Shown here piece by piece: positions 34,918-42,602 of a stretch of 64,000 nucleotides of DNA. Under the pieces are notes generated by a model. That model saw only the letters and a list, made by a program, of their open reading frames with translations. It made no database searches and was not told where the DNA came from. Made by a program: the position numbers and the translations under genes. The stretch comes from BOG-908 sp963692875 (GTDB lineage: Bacteria; Pseudomonadota; Alphaproteobacteria; Acetobacterales; Acetobacteraceae): NCBI GenBank assembly GCA_965198755.1, contig OZ240673.1, positions 186,001-250,000 on the forward strand. The letters run 5' to 3'. Position 1 is the first letter of the stretch, and every line of letters starts with the position of its first letter.

Positions 34918-35364
34918 ATGTCTCTCAAGCACCTCACCCTTCTGGCGTTGGCGATGGCACTCACCTGGCAGAGGCCCGCCATGGCTGAGCAACCAGGTCA
35001 CGTCACCGGCGTCGGCGGCATCTTCGTCAAGAGCAAGGACCCCAAGGCCCTTGCCCAGTGGTATCGCGAGGCGCTCGGCGTCGACGTCAAGCCCTGGGGT
35101 GGAGCGGCGATCCCCTTCGACGCGCCGGGCCATCCCCCCAAGGTGTCCTGGACGGCCTTTCCCGACACCAGCGACTACATGAGCCCCTCGACGCGCGAGT
35201 TCATGATCAACTTCGCCGTCGACGACATGGACGCCATCATCGCGCGCCTAACCGCAAAGGGCGTTCCCGTCCTCAAGCGCGACGACGGCGACACTTTCGG
35301 CCGGTTCGCCTGGATCCAGGACCCCGACGGTACCAAGATCGAGCTCTGGCAGCCGAAACGCTAG
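34918..35364 (+). CDS. VOC (glyoxalase-fold) protein with N-terminal signal peptide
   Basis: A 148-residue protein. Residues 1-23 form a likely signal peptide (LTLLALAMALTWQRPAMA), followed by one VOC module (VGGIFVKSKDPKALAQWYRE ... FAWIQDPDGTKIELWQP) with the conserved DPDG and terminal Glu. VOC proteins are usually cytoplasmic lyases, dioxygenases or resistance proteins; export is unusual and the substrate is unknown. Its stop codon overlaps by antisense the stop of the convergent HTH gene. Confidence 0.8.
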   Translation: MSLKHLTLLALAMALTWQRPAMAEQPGHVTGVGGIFVKSKDPKALAQWYREALGVDVKPWGGAAIPFDAPGHPPKVSWTAFPDTSDYMSPSTREFMINFAVDDMDAIIARLTAKGVPVLKRDDGDTFGRFAWIQDPDGTKIELWQPKR

Positions 35365-35684
35365 GCCACGCCCTCCGGACCTGCAGACCGGCGCCGGCGC
35401 CACGGCGTCAGGGGTTCGTACCGCGGAACCTCCGTCGCACCGCGCCGCGTGACCCGCAGCAGGTTCCTCTCGACCAGATGAAGCACGGCGTCCTGCACGC
35501 TGCGTTTGGACAGGCCGGTCCGTTCCGCCAACTGCGCATGACTGACACGCGGCGCGCCGCCTTCAGCCGCTGCCGCCAGGCTCAAGTAGACCAGGAAGGC
35601 CGACGCGCGATGGTCGTGACCCACAAGATCTCTCATCAGCGAGTCCAAGACGTAAGCGTCTAACGTGTAGTGCTTTTCGCTCAT
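35361..35684 (-). CDS. Small winged helix-turn-helix protein
   Basis: A 107-residue protein with an HTH of replication-initiator/GntR-MarR type: RVSHAQLAERTGLSKRSVQDAV, followed by a wing HLVERNLLRVTRRGATEVPRY. The N-terminal helices (HRASAFLVYLSLAAAA) resemble the DnaD/RepA-like winged-helix proteins. It is probably a DNA-binding regulator of the adjacent VOC gene (convergent, overlapping stops); that target is inference. Confidence 0.75.
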   Translation of the reverse strand: MSEKHYTLDAYVLDSLMRDLVGHDHRASAFLVYLSLAAAAEGGAPRVSHAQLAERTGLSKRSVQDAVLHLVERNLLRVTRRGATEVPRYEPLTPWRRRRSAGPEGVA

Positions 35685-35724
35685 TGCGATAGCACTACCA
35701 GACCGCTCTGGAGTTGACAGTTCT

Positions 35725-35862
35725 CAAGCAAGCAAGGCCTTCTTTTTTGAAAAAAAGAAGCAAAAAACTTTTGACTCCGCTGTCGCGATTCCGTCCGGAG
35801 AGCGCGCGACAGCGGAGTCAAAAGTTTTTTGGTCCTTTTTTTCAAAAAAGGACTGCTTGCTT
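35725..35862. repeat. NPE copy 18 (B-A, GGTCC type, symmetric centre)
   Basis: The left B arm is GCTTC type, the right arm GGTCC/GGACT type. The centre gactccgctgtcgcg / cgcgacagcggagtc is a perfect inverted repeat, mirroring copy 2 in opposite polarity. Confidence 0.88.
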
Positions 35863-35906
35863 TCTGTCAGCCAACATCCCGGCCGACAAAACGATAGTCC
35901 AACGAT

Positions 35907-36281
35907 GTGCGGGAGGCCGTAATACTTAGGAAGATCAACTACGTGGGCATCCCGACGCGCGACCAGGACCGGTCGCTGACCTTCTGGACCGAGAAGATGG
36001 GCTGCATCATCGCCACGGACCGTCTCATCGGGGAGAAACGCTGGATCGAACTCACCATCCCCGGTGCCCAAACCGGTCTGCTGCTGTTGACGCCGGAAGG
36101 CCACGAGGACCGTGTCGGAACTTTCTTCAACGGCTCCCTCGGATGCGACGATGTGCAATACACCTACGAGAAGCTTCTCGCCCGGGGCGTGGAGTTTCTC
36201 GGGCCGCCGAAAAAGACGCCGTTCCCACACGTCTACTTCAAGGACCCGGACGGCAACACGTTCTTCCTGTCGAGCCGTTAG
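35907..36281 (+). CDS. VOC-family protein
   Basis: A 124-residue single VOC module: INYVGIPTRDQDRSLTFWTE at the N-terminus and HVYFKDPDGNTFFLSSR at the C-terminus, close to bleomycin-resistance/extradiol-type proteins. No signal peptide. The GTG at 35907 is used because no ATG lies between the upstream stop and the domain. Metal ligand positions are consistent with His/Glu pairs, but the substrate is not predictable. It is not adjacent to the other VOC gene in an operon. Confidence 0.8.
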   Translation: MREAVILRKINYVGIPTRDQDRSLTFWTEKMGCIIATDRLIGEKRWIELTIPGAQTGLLLLTPEGHEDRVGTFFNGSLGCDDVQYTYEKLLARGVEFLGPPKKTPFPHVYFKDPDGNTFFLSSR

Positions 36282-36340
36282 CGTGGCGACCGACGAACCG
36301 GCAGCCCGACGCACTGACTCCTGCGACGGCCTGCGGCGAG

Positions 36341-36440
36341 AAAGCAAGGCCTTCTTTTTCGAGAAAAAGAAGCAAAAAGCTTTTGTCTCTGCTGTCGCGG
36401 ACTCTCCCGCAGCGTGGGTGCATGGAGACAGATTTATTGA
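36341..36440. repeat. NPE copy 19 (B arm, right half decayed)
   Basis: The B arm is intact (gcaaggccttctttttcgag...aagaagc, gctgtcgcgg). The second half has decayed to atggagacagatttattgag. Confidence 0.78.
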
Positions 36441-36536
36441 GAAAAATCGCCTTTCCCGCGTGCACCGGTCAACATCTTGGGCGACTCGGTCGTAAACCTA
36501 GAGCGGGAGCGACCGAGACACGTGAAGCGGTCGGGA

Positions 36537-36830
36537 CTACAGCGTCTGGTAGAGCACGAGCGCGTCAACGTAGCCTGCTTGTGGGTGGTGGAATGCTCCC
36601 AGGAGTCGGCCGACGATTTCGAAACCTGCGTGCTGCCAAAGTCTGATCGCCCGCTCGTTCGTGCTGACGACGAAGTTGAACTGCATGCCTCGGTAGCCTT
36701 GTGTTCGCGCGTGTTCGAGTGAGTGCGTACACATCAGGCTTGCGCCGCCTTTCCCCGCTGCTTCTGCGCTCGTCAAATAGCCGCAGTTGCATACGTGACG
36801 CCCACCGCCGGCTTAGTTAGGACGCATATA
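36537..36830 (-). pseudogene. GNAT acetyltransferase, C-terminal fragment
   Basis: On minus the frame reads YMRPN, an in-frame TAA, then AGGGRHVCNCGYLTSAEAAG and ...GMQFNFVVSTNERAIRLWQ...GYVDALVLYQTL: the second half of a GNAT N-acetyltransferase. The N-terminal half is the fragment at 37566-37768, and the two are separated by an inserted cassette. A CAA/CAG to TAA change near 36810 has also accumulated. The ORF usable today starts at a TTG (36776). Confidence 0.78.
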
Positions 36831-36940
36831 TATTGCAACAATGTCAGACTGAATTCATTATGAACTTAAAGTAGTTTACCGAGCTTCAGAGTGGCTCGAG
36901 ACTGCTTGCTCCAAACCACGACGGTTGGTAGAATAAGAGT

Positions 36941-37558
36941 ATGGCTTCACTCATCGGAATCACTGTTGATGAACCACGTTACTGCCCGGCAATCCGGTTC
37001 GCTCAAGGTGCATCAACTCGGCCCATTAGGTTAACTGCTGGACCTAATCTAGAGAGGCTTGAGTCAGGAATGATTCCCAACGAGGCCTTTCTCGAGTCTG
37101 AACATGAAGTAATTTCGGATTTCGTTCCAATTAACGGACGCCTTTCGGTGTGTTCCGAGGTGCGCGCTTTGATTGAGGCTCTTGAACCGGGGATTCATCA
37201 ATTTCTCCCAGTTAGGATCATTCGCCGGCGTGATAACAAACCAATTTATCGCCTTGATGGGCGGGAGCTCGACGAACCTTACTACTACTTCCACGTCCAA
37301 TGTATGTTAGATGCTGTGTGCATTGAGCAATCGCATGTTAAGGTCACTCAAACTGTGTTTGGTAGCTCTTCTATGGTGCACAAGGTGCCAGGGCATTACA
37401 GCAGGATTGTTCTATACAAGGACGTTGTTGCTGGGCACCATTTATGGCGTGGTCAATATCAATTGCCAGATGATCTCTTCTTTTCAGACTTTTTAGTCGG
37501 CGCCTTGAAAAAGGGCAATTTTCAGAAACTACAACTTTTCAACTTACGAGAAGTGTAA
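36941..37558 (+). CDS. Imm11-like (DUF1629) immunity protein
   Basis: A 205-residue cytoplasmic protein with the landmarks of the imm11/DUF1629 family: a middle segment EVRALIEALEPGIHQFLPV, the YYYFHVQCMLDAVCIEQS block and C-terminal VAGHHLWRGQYQLPDDLFFS. Family members are immunity proteins of polymorphic toxin systems; no toxin gene lies next to it, so it is an orphan. GC is much lower than in flanking DNA. The gene sits inside, and opposite to, a split GNAT gene, indicating a recent cassette insertion of about 735 bp. Confidence 0.75.
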   Translation: MASLIGITVDEPRYCPAIRFAQGASTRPIRLTAGPNLERLESGMIPNEAFLESEHEVISDFVPINGRLSVCSEVRALIEALEPGIHQFLPVRIIRRRDNKPIYRLDGRELDEPYYYFHVQCMLDAVCIEQSHVKVTQTVFGSSSMVHKVPGHYSRIVLYKDVVAGHHLWRGQYQLPDDLFFSDFLVGALKKGNFQKLQLFNLREV

Positions 37559-37565
37559 AGTAAAT

Positions 37566-37768
37566 TCGCTAGCAGCTCGATACTTGCCGACGATAATCTC
37601 CTTCGCCTCGACGACGAAGGTCTCTTTGTCTGGCCCCATCCAATATGCCAGCGCATCGGCCTCATTCATCTTCGGGTCGAGCGAGAAGGTTGCTCCTGCT
37701 CTGATGGTAGGCAGGATGATGTCAGCGATTACTTGCGCGTCCGAATCTCTGGCTTTCCGAATCAGCAT
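37566..37768 (-). pseudogene. GNAT acetyltransferase, N-terminal fragment
   Basis: MLIRKARDSDAQVIADIILP through EAKEIIVGKY is the first half of a GNAT acetyltransferase. After KY the sequence becomes unrelated (RAASEF...). It joins logically to YMRPN of the fragment at 36537-36830. Confidence 0.78.
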
Positions 37769-37856
37769 CTGCCGTCATTTAAGGTATTTGTTCGCAAGTG
37801 CCAACGGCTTACCATTCGTGACTTCTCTGTTTAACCGATCTCTGATTCAGCGTCGG

Positions 37857-37919
37857 CATGAGCCGATATGACCTGACCGACTTAGATTGGCGCGTGATCG
37901 AACCGTAGCCACCGAATAA
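37857..37919 (+). pseudogene. IS5-type transposase, N-terminal fragment
   Basis: MSRYDLTDLDWRVIEP, then an in-frame TAG, then PPNN up to the IS630 end. The reading continues on the far side of the IS630 as KQRGVPRVDDRRVLN, so one transposase gene was split. Confidence 0.75.
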
Positions 37920-39091
37920 TACCAACCGCCCAATAGGATGACTCGCGATTGTACCCACGCGGCTGATTTTGTGATTCTCTGGTCTGGTCATCCGATTCGG
38001 GGGTCAGAAATGAGCAAGCCGGTGCCGGTCACGCGGCTAGACAGATCAGCTTTTGACCTGCGCCGTGAGGCGTCGCGCTGCAATGATGGAGCGGTCGTGC
38101 GGCGCTTATTGGCGATTGCGCTCGTGCTGGAAGGGCGGCCGCGGACCGAGGCCGCCGAGGCCTGCGGCATGGACCGGCAGACGCTGCGCGATTGGGTGCA
38201 CCACTACAACGAGGAAGGCCTAGACGGCCTGGCCAACCGTCGCAGTCCAGGCCGTCCGGCGCAGTTGACGCCTGAGCAGCTCGCGGCGTTCAAGGCGCTG
38301 GTGGAGCAAGGTCCCGATCTGGCGCGGGACGGCGTTGTCCGTTGGCGATGCAGCGATCTGCAGGCGCGCCTGCAGTCGGACTTCGCTGTGCACTATCATG
38401 AACGCAGCGTCGGCAAGTTGCTGGCCAGGCTGGCGTTCCGCAAGCTGAGCGTACGGCCGTTCCATCCCGAGCAGGACCCGGCCGCCCAGGCGACACACAA
38501 AAAAACTTTGCCGACCTGATCGCGGCCGCCCTGCCGCCCCATGCCGCCGGCAAACCGCTCGAGATCTGGTGGCAGGATGAAGCCCGCGTCGGCCAGCAGG
38601 GCACGCTGACCCGCGTGTGGGCGCCGCGCGGCAGCAGACCGGCTGCACCGCGCGATCGCCGCTACACCTGGGCCTACCTATTTGGCGCGGTGTGCCCGGC
38701 GCGCGGCGTGGGTGCGGGGATCGTCATGCCTTCGGTCAACCTGGAAGCCATGAGCCAGCATCTTGCTGAAGTCAGCCGCCATGTTGCACCTGGCGCCCAC
38801 TGCCTGATGCAGGTCGACGGCGCCGGCTGGCATCGGCCGTCCGAGCGCCTGATCGTGCCCTCAAACATCACGCTACTGACCTTGCCGCCCTACTCGCCGG
38901 AACTCAATCCGGTTGAGAATGTCTGGCAATACCTCCGCAGTAATTGGCTCAGCCATCGCGTGTGGGACAGCTACGAAGAGATTGTCGACGCCTGCTGTGT
39001 CGCATGGAACGCATTGATGGCCATGCCAGAACGGCTAACCTCAATCGCCACCCGAGAATGGGCACAGGTCAGCGTTTAGGGCGGTTGGTAT
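37920..39091 (+). mobile_element. IS630-family insertion sequence
   Basis: Terminal inverted repeats ccaaccgccc (37922-37931) and gggcggttgg (39080-39089, starting at 39079/39080) are bounded by TA at both ends (37920-37921 and 39090-39091), the IS630/Tc1-mariner target duplication. Length is about 1.17 kb. It carries one transposase in two frames and is inserted into an IS5-type transposase. Confidence 0.88.
38010..39079 (+). CDS. IS630-family transposase (two frames joined at an A7 run)
   Basis: The first frame (MSKPVPVTRLDRSAFDLRRE from 38010) has the N-terminal helix-turn-helix (RTEAAEACGMDRQTLRDWV) and ends in a TGA at 38519. The second frame, entered by a -1 shift at the A7 run near 38498-38504, encodes the DDE domain: IWWQDEARVGQQG, CLMQVDGAGWHR and LPPYSPELNPVENVWQYL, giving the Asp, Asp, Glu triad. 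Slippage at A-runs is common in IS630 elements, so this may be programmed rather than a mutation. The upstream ATG at 37938 is less likely. Confidence 0.82.
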
Positions 39092-39363
39092 AAGCAGCGC
39101 GGAGTGCCGCGCGTAGATGACCGCCGCGTGCTGAACTCCATCTTCTGGGTGCTGCGGTCCGGCGCGCCTTGGCGCGACCTGCCCGAGCGCTATGGGCCGC
39201 GCACCACCTGCTACAATCGCGTCGTGCGATGGCGAAAGGCAGGCTTGTGGGACCGGCTGATGGACGCATCAGCGCCGCGCACGACGGTGCCATCCAGATG
39301 CTCGACAGCACTTCCATCCGGGCGCACCAGCAGCCTGCGACGGCAACAAAGGGGAGTTATTAA
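39092..39363 (+). pseudogene. IS5-type transposase, central fragment
   Basis: It resumes GVPRVDDRRVLNSIFWVLRS after the IS630, then PWRDLPERYGPRTTCYNRVV, a frameshift, and AAHDGAIQMLDSTSIRAHQQ. This is the IS5 (IS427/IS1031-like) N-terminal half with the first catalytic Asp. The C-terminal half is missing and a palindromic element follows. Confidence 0.78.
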
Positions 39364-39399
39364 TCGTCTCGGTCGCCGTTCTTACAAGATTGCCATGAG

Positions 39400-39538
39400 A
39401 GCAAAGCGGCGGTTCTTTTCTCAGACAACAACCAAAACTTTTGTTCCCTTGGATAAGCGCTGCAGAAACCTCCGCGACAGCCGAGACAAAAGTCTTTTGC
39501 TTCTTTTCTTCAGAAAAGAAGGCCTTGCTTCCTTCGCC
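39400..39538. repeat. NPE copy 20 (A-B, A arm decayed)
   Basis: The left A stem is damaged (ggttcttttctcagacaacaacc); the right B arm is GCTTC type. Centre ttcccttggataagcgctgc / ccgcgacagccgagac. Confidence 0.85.
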
Positions 39539-39575
39539 TGACATCAAAGAAGTCAAAGTCCAGACCGATCGCTGC

Positions 39576-40553
39576 TTACTGCCGAGGCCCCGCCGCCAAC
39601 AACGCCAAGTTCTGCTGCGCCAAATCCCCGGTCGCCGTGTCCGGCGCCAGATCCGCCGCCTGTTCCCAATCGTGCCGCGCCCCCGCCAAATCCCCTTGAC
39701 GCTGACGAATGATTCCCCGTTCCAACAGGCAATCCGGATTCTCCGGGTCCAGCTTCGCCGCCGCGTCCACGTCCGCTCGCGCCAGCTCCAGCCGCCCGAG
39801 CTGCCGGTTCGCCGTCGCCCGCAGCGTCAGCGCGTCCGCCCGCCTGGGGTCTTCCGCCAGCGCGTGGGTCAAATCATCCTCCGCCTCCGCCGGCCGATGC
39901 AGTGCCACGGCGGCAATCGCGTGCCCGATCCGCAGCTCAGGGTCGTCCGGCGACAGCTCCAGCGCCTCGCTGGCCGACGCGTAGGCGTGGTCCTCCTGCC
40001 CCGCCATCGTCCAAGCCTGGCTCGCCTGCGAGAACACCACCGCGCGCGAGGCCGCCGGCGCCGCACTTCCCGTCGCCAGCTTGTCCAGCAGCGCCGCCCC
40101 AGCCTCGGTATTGCCCAGCTCCACCTGCGCCAGCGCGTGGCAGTGGGCCGCCGCCTCGCCGCCCCCAGCACCAGCCATGCTGGCTGACAGCGCCTCCGCC
40201 CCGCTCGGGTCGGTCGCCAGCATGTCCAGGCAGGCATCGTATTGCCGCCCCTCGGCAATCCTGGGCGGCACCGGCGGGATCGGCAGCAGCGTGTCGTCCG
40301 CAGCGCCGCCGCCCGGCGCGGCAGACACAGCGGGCGGCCTGTCGGCGGGGGTGCCCGGCGCGGCAGGGTGGCCCGGCGCGGCAGGCGCAGCGGGCGGCCC
40401 GTCGCCGGGGGCCACGCTGTCGGACGCTGCCGGCGCGTTCTCCACTACCGGGTCGCCCGGCTTCTGCGCGGCTTGCGCCTGCGCCGGTGCGGAGAAGGCC
40501 AGCGTTGCTGCCAGCACGGCAGCGACGCCGGCGATGGCCACGCGTAAGCTCAT
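39576..40553 (-). CDS. Exported TPR protein
   Basis: A 325-residue protein with signal peptide (VAAVLAATLAFSAPAQAQA), a Pro/Ala-rich linker (about 27-95) and tandem tetratricopeptide repeats from about residue 140 (AHCHALAQVELGNTEAGAAL, AYASASEALELSPDDPELRI, ARADVDAAAKLDPENPDCLL). TPR domains mediate protein binding, here probably in the periplasm. Partners unknown. It is divergent from the YeeZ-like SDR gene with about 50 bp between. Confidence 0.83.
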   Translation of the reverse strand: MSLRVAIAGVAAVLAATLAFSAPAQAQAAQKPGDPVVENAPAASDSVAPGDGPPAAPAAPGHPAAPGTPADRPPAVSAAPGGGAADDTLLPIPPVPPRIAEGRQYDACLDMLATDPSGAEALSASMAGAGGGEAAAHCHALAQVELGNTEAGAALLDKLATGSAAPAASRAVVFSQASQAWTMAGQEDHAYASASEALELSPDDPELRIGHAIAAVALHRPAEAEDDLTHALAEDPRRADALTLRATANRQLGRLELARADVDAAAKLDPENPDCLLERGIIRQRQGDLAGARHDWEQAADLAPDTATGDLAQQNLALLAAGPRQ

Positions 40554-40605
40554 GGCGGGAATGTAGGGAGCGGCCTACGCCGCTGGAAGTTGGTTGGATG
40601 ACACA

Positions 40606-41508
40606 ATGCGTCTGTTGATCTTCGGCCTGGGCTATTGTGGCCGCGCCGCCGCAACGCTGGCGTGCGCGGCCGGCTGGGAGGTGGTCGCCACCAGTCGGTC
40701 GCCTGGCCCCGCGCGTGAGGCAGGGCTGCGCATCGTCCCGTTCGACTCCGCCGGCCCGGAGGTCGCCGCCGCCACCCACATTCTGGCCACTGCCCCCCCG
40801 CGCGAGGGGGCGGACCCTGTCCTGGCCCGCTACGCCCCCGAGCTACGCGCCGCCCCCGCGCTCGCCTGGATCGGCTACCTGTCCACCACCGGCGTCTATG
40901 GCGATCGCGGCGGCGGCTGGGTGGACGAGGCGACCGCGCCCGCCCCCACCGCCGAGCGGTCTCGCCGCCGCCTGGCTGCCGAACTCGCCTGGCGCGAGCT
41001 TGCGGCAGGCGGGCGTGATGCGGACGCGATGCCGGCGCGGAGTGCGGCAGCGCGGCCGCTCGACATCTTTCGTCTGGCCGGGATTTACGGGCCTGGACGC
41101 TCGGCGTTCGATGAGCTGCGGGCGGGGCGGGCGCGGCGCATCGTGCAGCCGGGCCATGCGTTCGGGCGCATCCACGTGGACGATATTGCGGCAGGGATCA
41201 TGGCGGCGATGGCGCGGCCGCCGGTGGGGGCTCGGGTGCTGAACTTTTCCGACGACGAGCCGGCCGAGAGCGCCGAGGTGACGGCCGAGGCGGCGCGGCT
41301 GCTTGGGATGGCGGTGCCGGCGGCGGTGCCGTTCGCGGCGGCGGTGGCGACGATGAGCGAGATGGCGCGGAGCTTCTGGTCGGAGAACCGGCGGGTGGCG
41401 AGCGGGAGGACACAGAAGGCGCTGGGGATGCGGTGGCGGTATCCGACGTACCGGGAAGGGTTGCGGGGGATACTGGAGAGCGAAGGCGAGCAAGCGGTTC
41501 GTTCTTGA
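40606..41508 (+). CDS. YeeZ-like SDR/NAD-dependent epimerase family protein
   Basis: A 300-residue extended SDR protein. The N-terminal nucleotide-binding motif is MRLLIFGLGYCGRAAA. The YeeZ-type catalytic region is YLSTTGVYGDRGGGWVDE and the region FRLAGIYGPGRSAFDEL follows. The ATG at 40606 is chosen over a TTG four codons upstream. The last residues (EQAVRS) and the stop are encoded by a decayed palindrome end, so the native C-terminus was probably trimmed or replaced. Confidence 0.85.
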   Translation: MRLLIFGLGYCGRAAATLACAAGWEVVATSRSPGPAREAGLRIVPFDSAGPEVAAATHILATAPPREGADPVLARYAPELRAAPALAWIGYLSTTGVYGDRGGGWVDEATAPAPTAERSRRRLAAELAWRELAAGGRDADAMPARSAAARPLDIFRLAGIYGPGRSAFDELRAGRARRIVQPGHAFGRIHVDDIAAGIMAAMARPPVGARVLNFSDDEPAESAEVTAEAARLLGMAVPAAVPFAAAVATMSEMARSFWSENRRVASGRTQKALGMRWRYPTYREGLRGILESEGEQAVRS

Positions 41509-41520
41509 AGAAGAACAGTT
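41490..41520. repeat. NPE half arm, decayed, at the SDR gene end
   Basis: gcaagcggttcgttcttgaagaagaac is a degraded A hairpin that supplies the final codons and TGA of the SDR gene. Confidence 0.65.
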
Positions 41521-41590
41521 GGTTCAAGTTACGGGCGAACAAACCGGCCGAGGAGCTGTGTGCTTTTAGCGGCCTTGGCTGTTCAGTCCG

Positions 41591-41735
41591 GCAAGGAAGG
41601 CAAGGCCTTCTTTTCTGAAGAAAAGAAGCAAAAGACTTTTGGTCCTGCTGTCGCGGAGTCTCCCTCAGCGTGCGCCCAAGGGAACAAAAGTTTTTTGGTT
41701 CTTTTTTTCAAAAAAGAACTGCTTGCTTCGCTTGT
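41591..41735. repeat. NPE copy 21 (B-A), long variant
   Basis: The left B arm is GCTTC type, the right A arm GGTTC/AACTG type. The right end continues cgcttgttaccggtcg...gacggttggttcag, the extension shared with copies 6, 17 and 25. Confidence 0.88.
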
Positions 41736-41858
41736 TACCGGTCGAAACACCTGACGGTTGGTTCAGTGAACGGGGTGAACGAGCTTTTGTTTTTTGCGAG
41801 GCGTCTGCGGGGCTAACGGGATAGGGGCTTTTGTTTGATCTCGATTGAGGGGGTTTGG

Positions 41859-42602
41859 TTAGGCGGTTAGCAGCTCGTCGATGGTGGCGCGGAGGAGTGC
41901 GAGGTCTTGCGGGCGGGAGAGGCGGTGCTCGCCGTCCTTGATGAGGGTGATTTGGACGTTGGGGGATTGCAGGCGGTCGGCCAGGGTGAGGGAGGTTTGC
42001 CAGGGGACGTCGGCGTCGCGGAGGCCGTGGAGGAGGCGGACGGGGCAGGCCAGCGGGATGGGGGCGTTGAGGAGGAGGTGGTTGCGGGCTTCTTCGATGA
42101 GGGCGGCGGTGATGACCTGGTCGCCGCCGTGGGGGCCGGGGGTGCGCAGCATGCCGTCGCGCTGGAGGGCGGCGCGGGCGGGCTGGTCCAGGTTCTGCCA
42201 GATGAGGGTTTCGGTGAAGTCGGGGGCGGGGGCGATGCCGACGAGGGCGGTTACGCGGGCGGGGCGGGCGAGGGCTGCGAGGAGGGCGATCCAGCCGCCC
42301 ATGGAGGAGCCGACGATGAGGAGGGGGCCTTGGGTCGCGTGGTCGATGACCTGGAGGGCGTTTTGGGTCCAGAGGCCGATGGTGCCGTGTTCGAAGGCGC
42401 CGGTGCTGGCGCCGTGGCCGCTGTAGTCCAGGCGGAGGGAGGCGTGGCCTAGGGATTGGGCGTGGGCGGCTAGCATGGTGGCTTTCTCGCCGGTCATGTC
42501 GCTGCGGAAGCCGGGGAGGAAGACGAGCGTGGGCGTGCGGCCTGGGGTGTGGGCGTAGGCCAGGGTGGTGCCGGCTGGGGTTTGCAGGGTGGTGGAGGGC
42601 AT
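41859..42602 (-). CDS. Alpha/beta-fold hydrolase
   Basis: A 247-residue hydrolase with oxyanion segment FLPGFRSDMTGEKA, nucleophile elbow GSSMGG (Ser about 98), and candidate acid and base in HGLRDADVPW and KDGEHRLS. This form is close to the ABHD10/BEM46-like carboxylesterase group. The native substrate is unknown. The start region overlaps by about 108 bp the Pro-rich 3' end of the upstream TetR gene on the same strand, which suggests that the TetR reading frame is over-extended. Confidence 0.84.
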   Translation of the reverse strand: MPSTTLQTPAGTTLAYAHTPGRTPTLVFLPGFRSDMTGEKATMLAAHAQSLGHASLRLDYSGHGASTGAFEHGTIGLWTQNALQVIDHATQGPLLIVGSSMGGWIALLAALARPARVTALVGIAPAPDFTETLIWQNLDQPARAALQRDGMLRTPGPHGGDQVITAALIEEARNHLLLNAPIPLACPVRLLHGLRDADVPWQTSLTLADRLQSPNVQITLIKDGEHRLSRPQDLALLRATIDELLTA

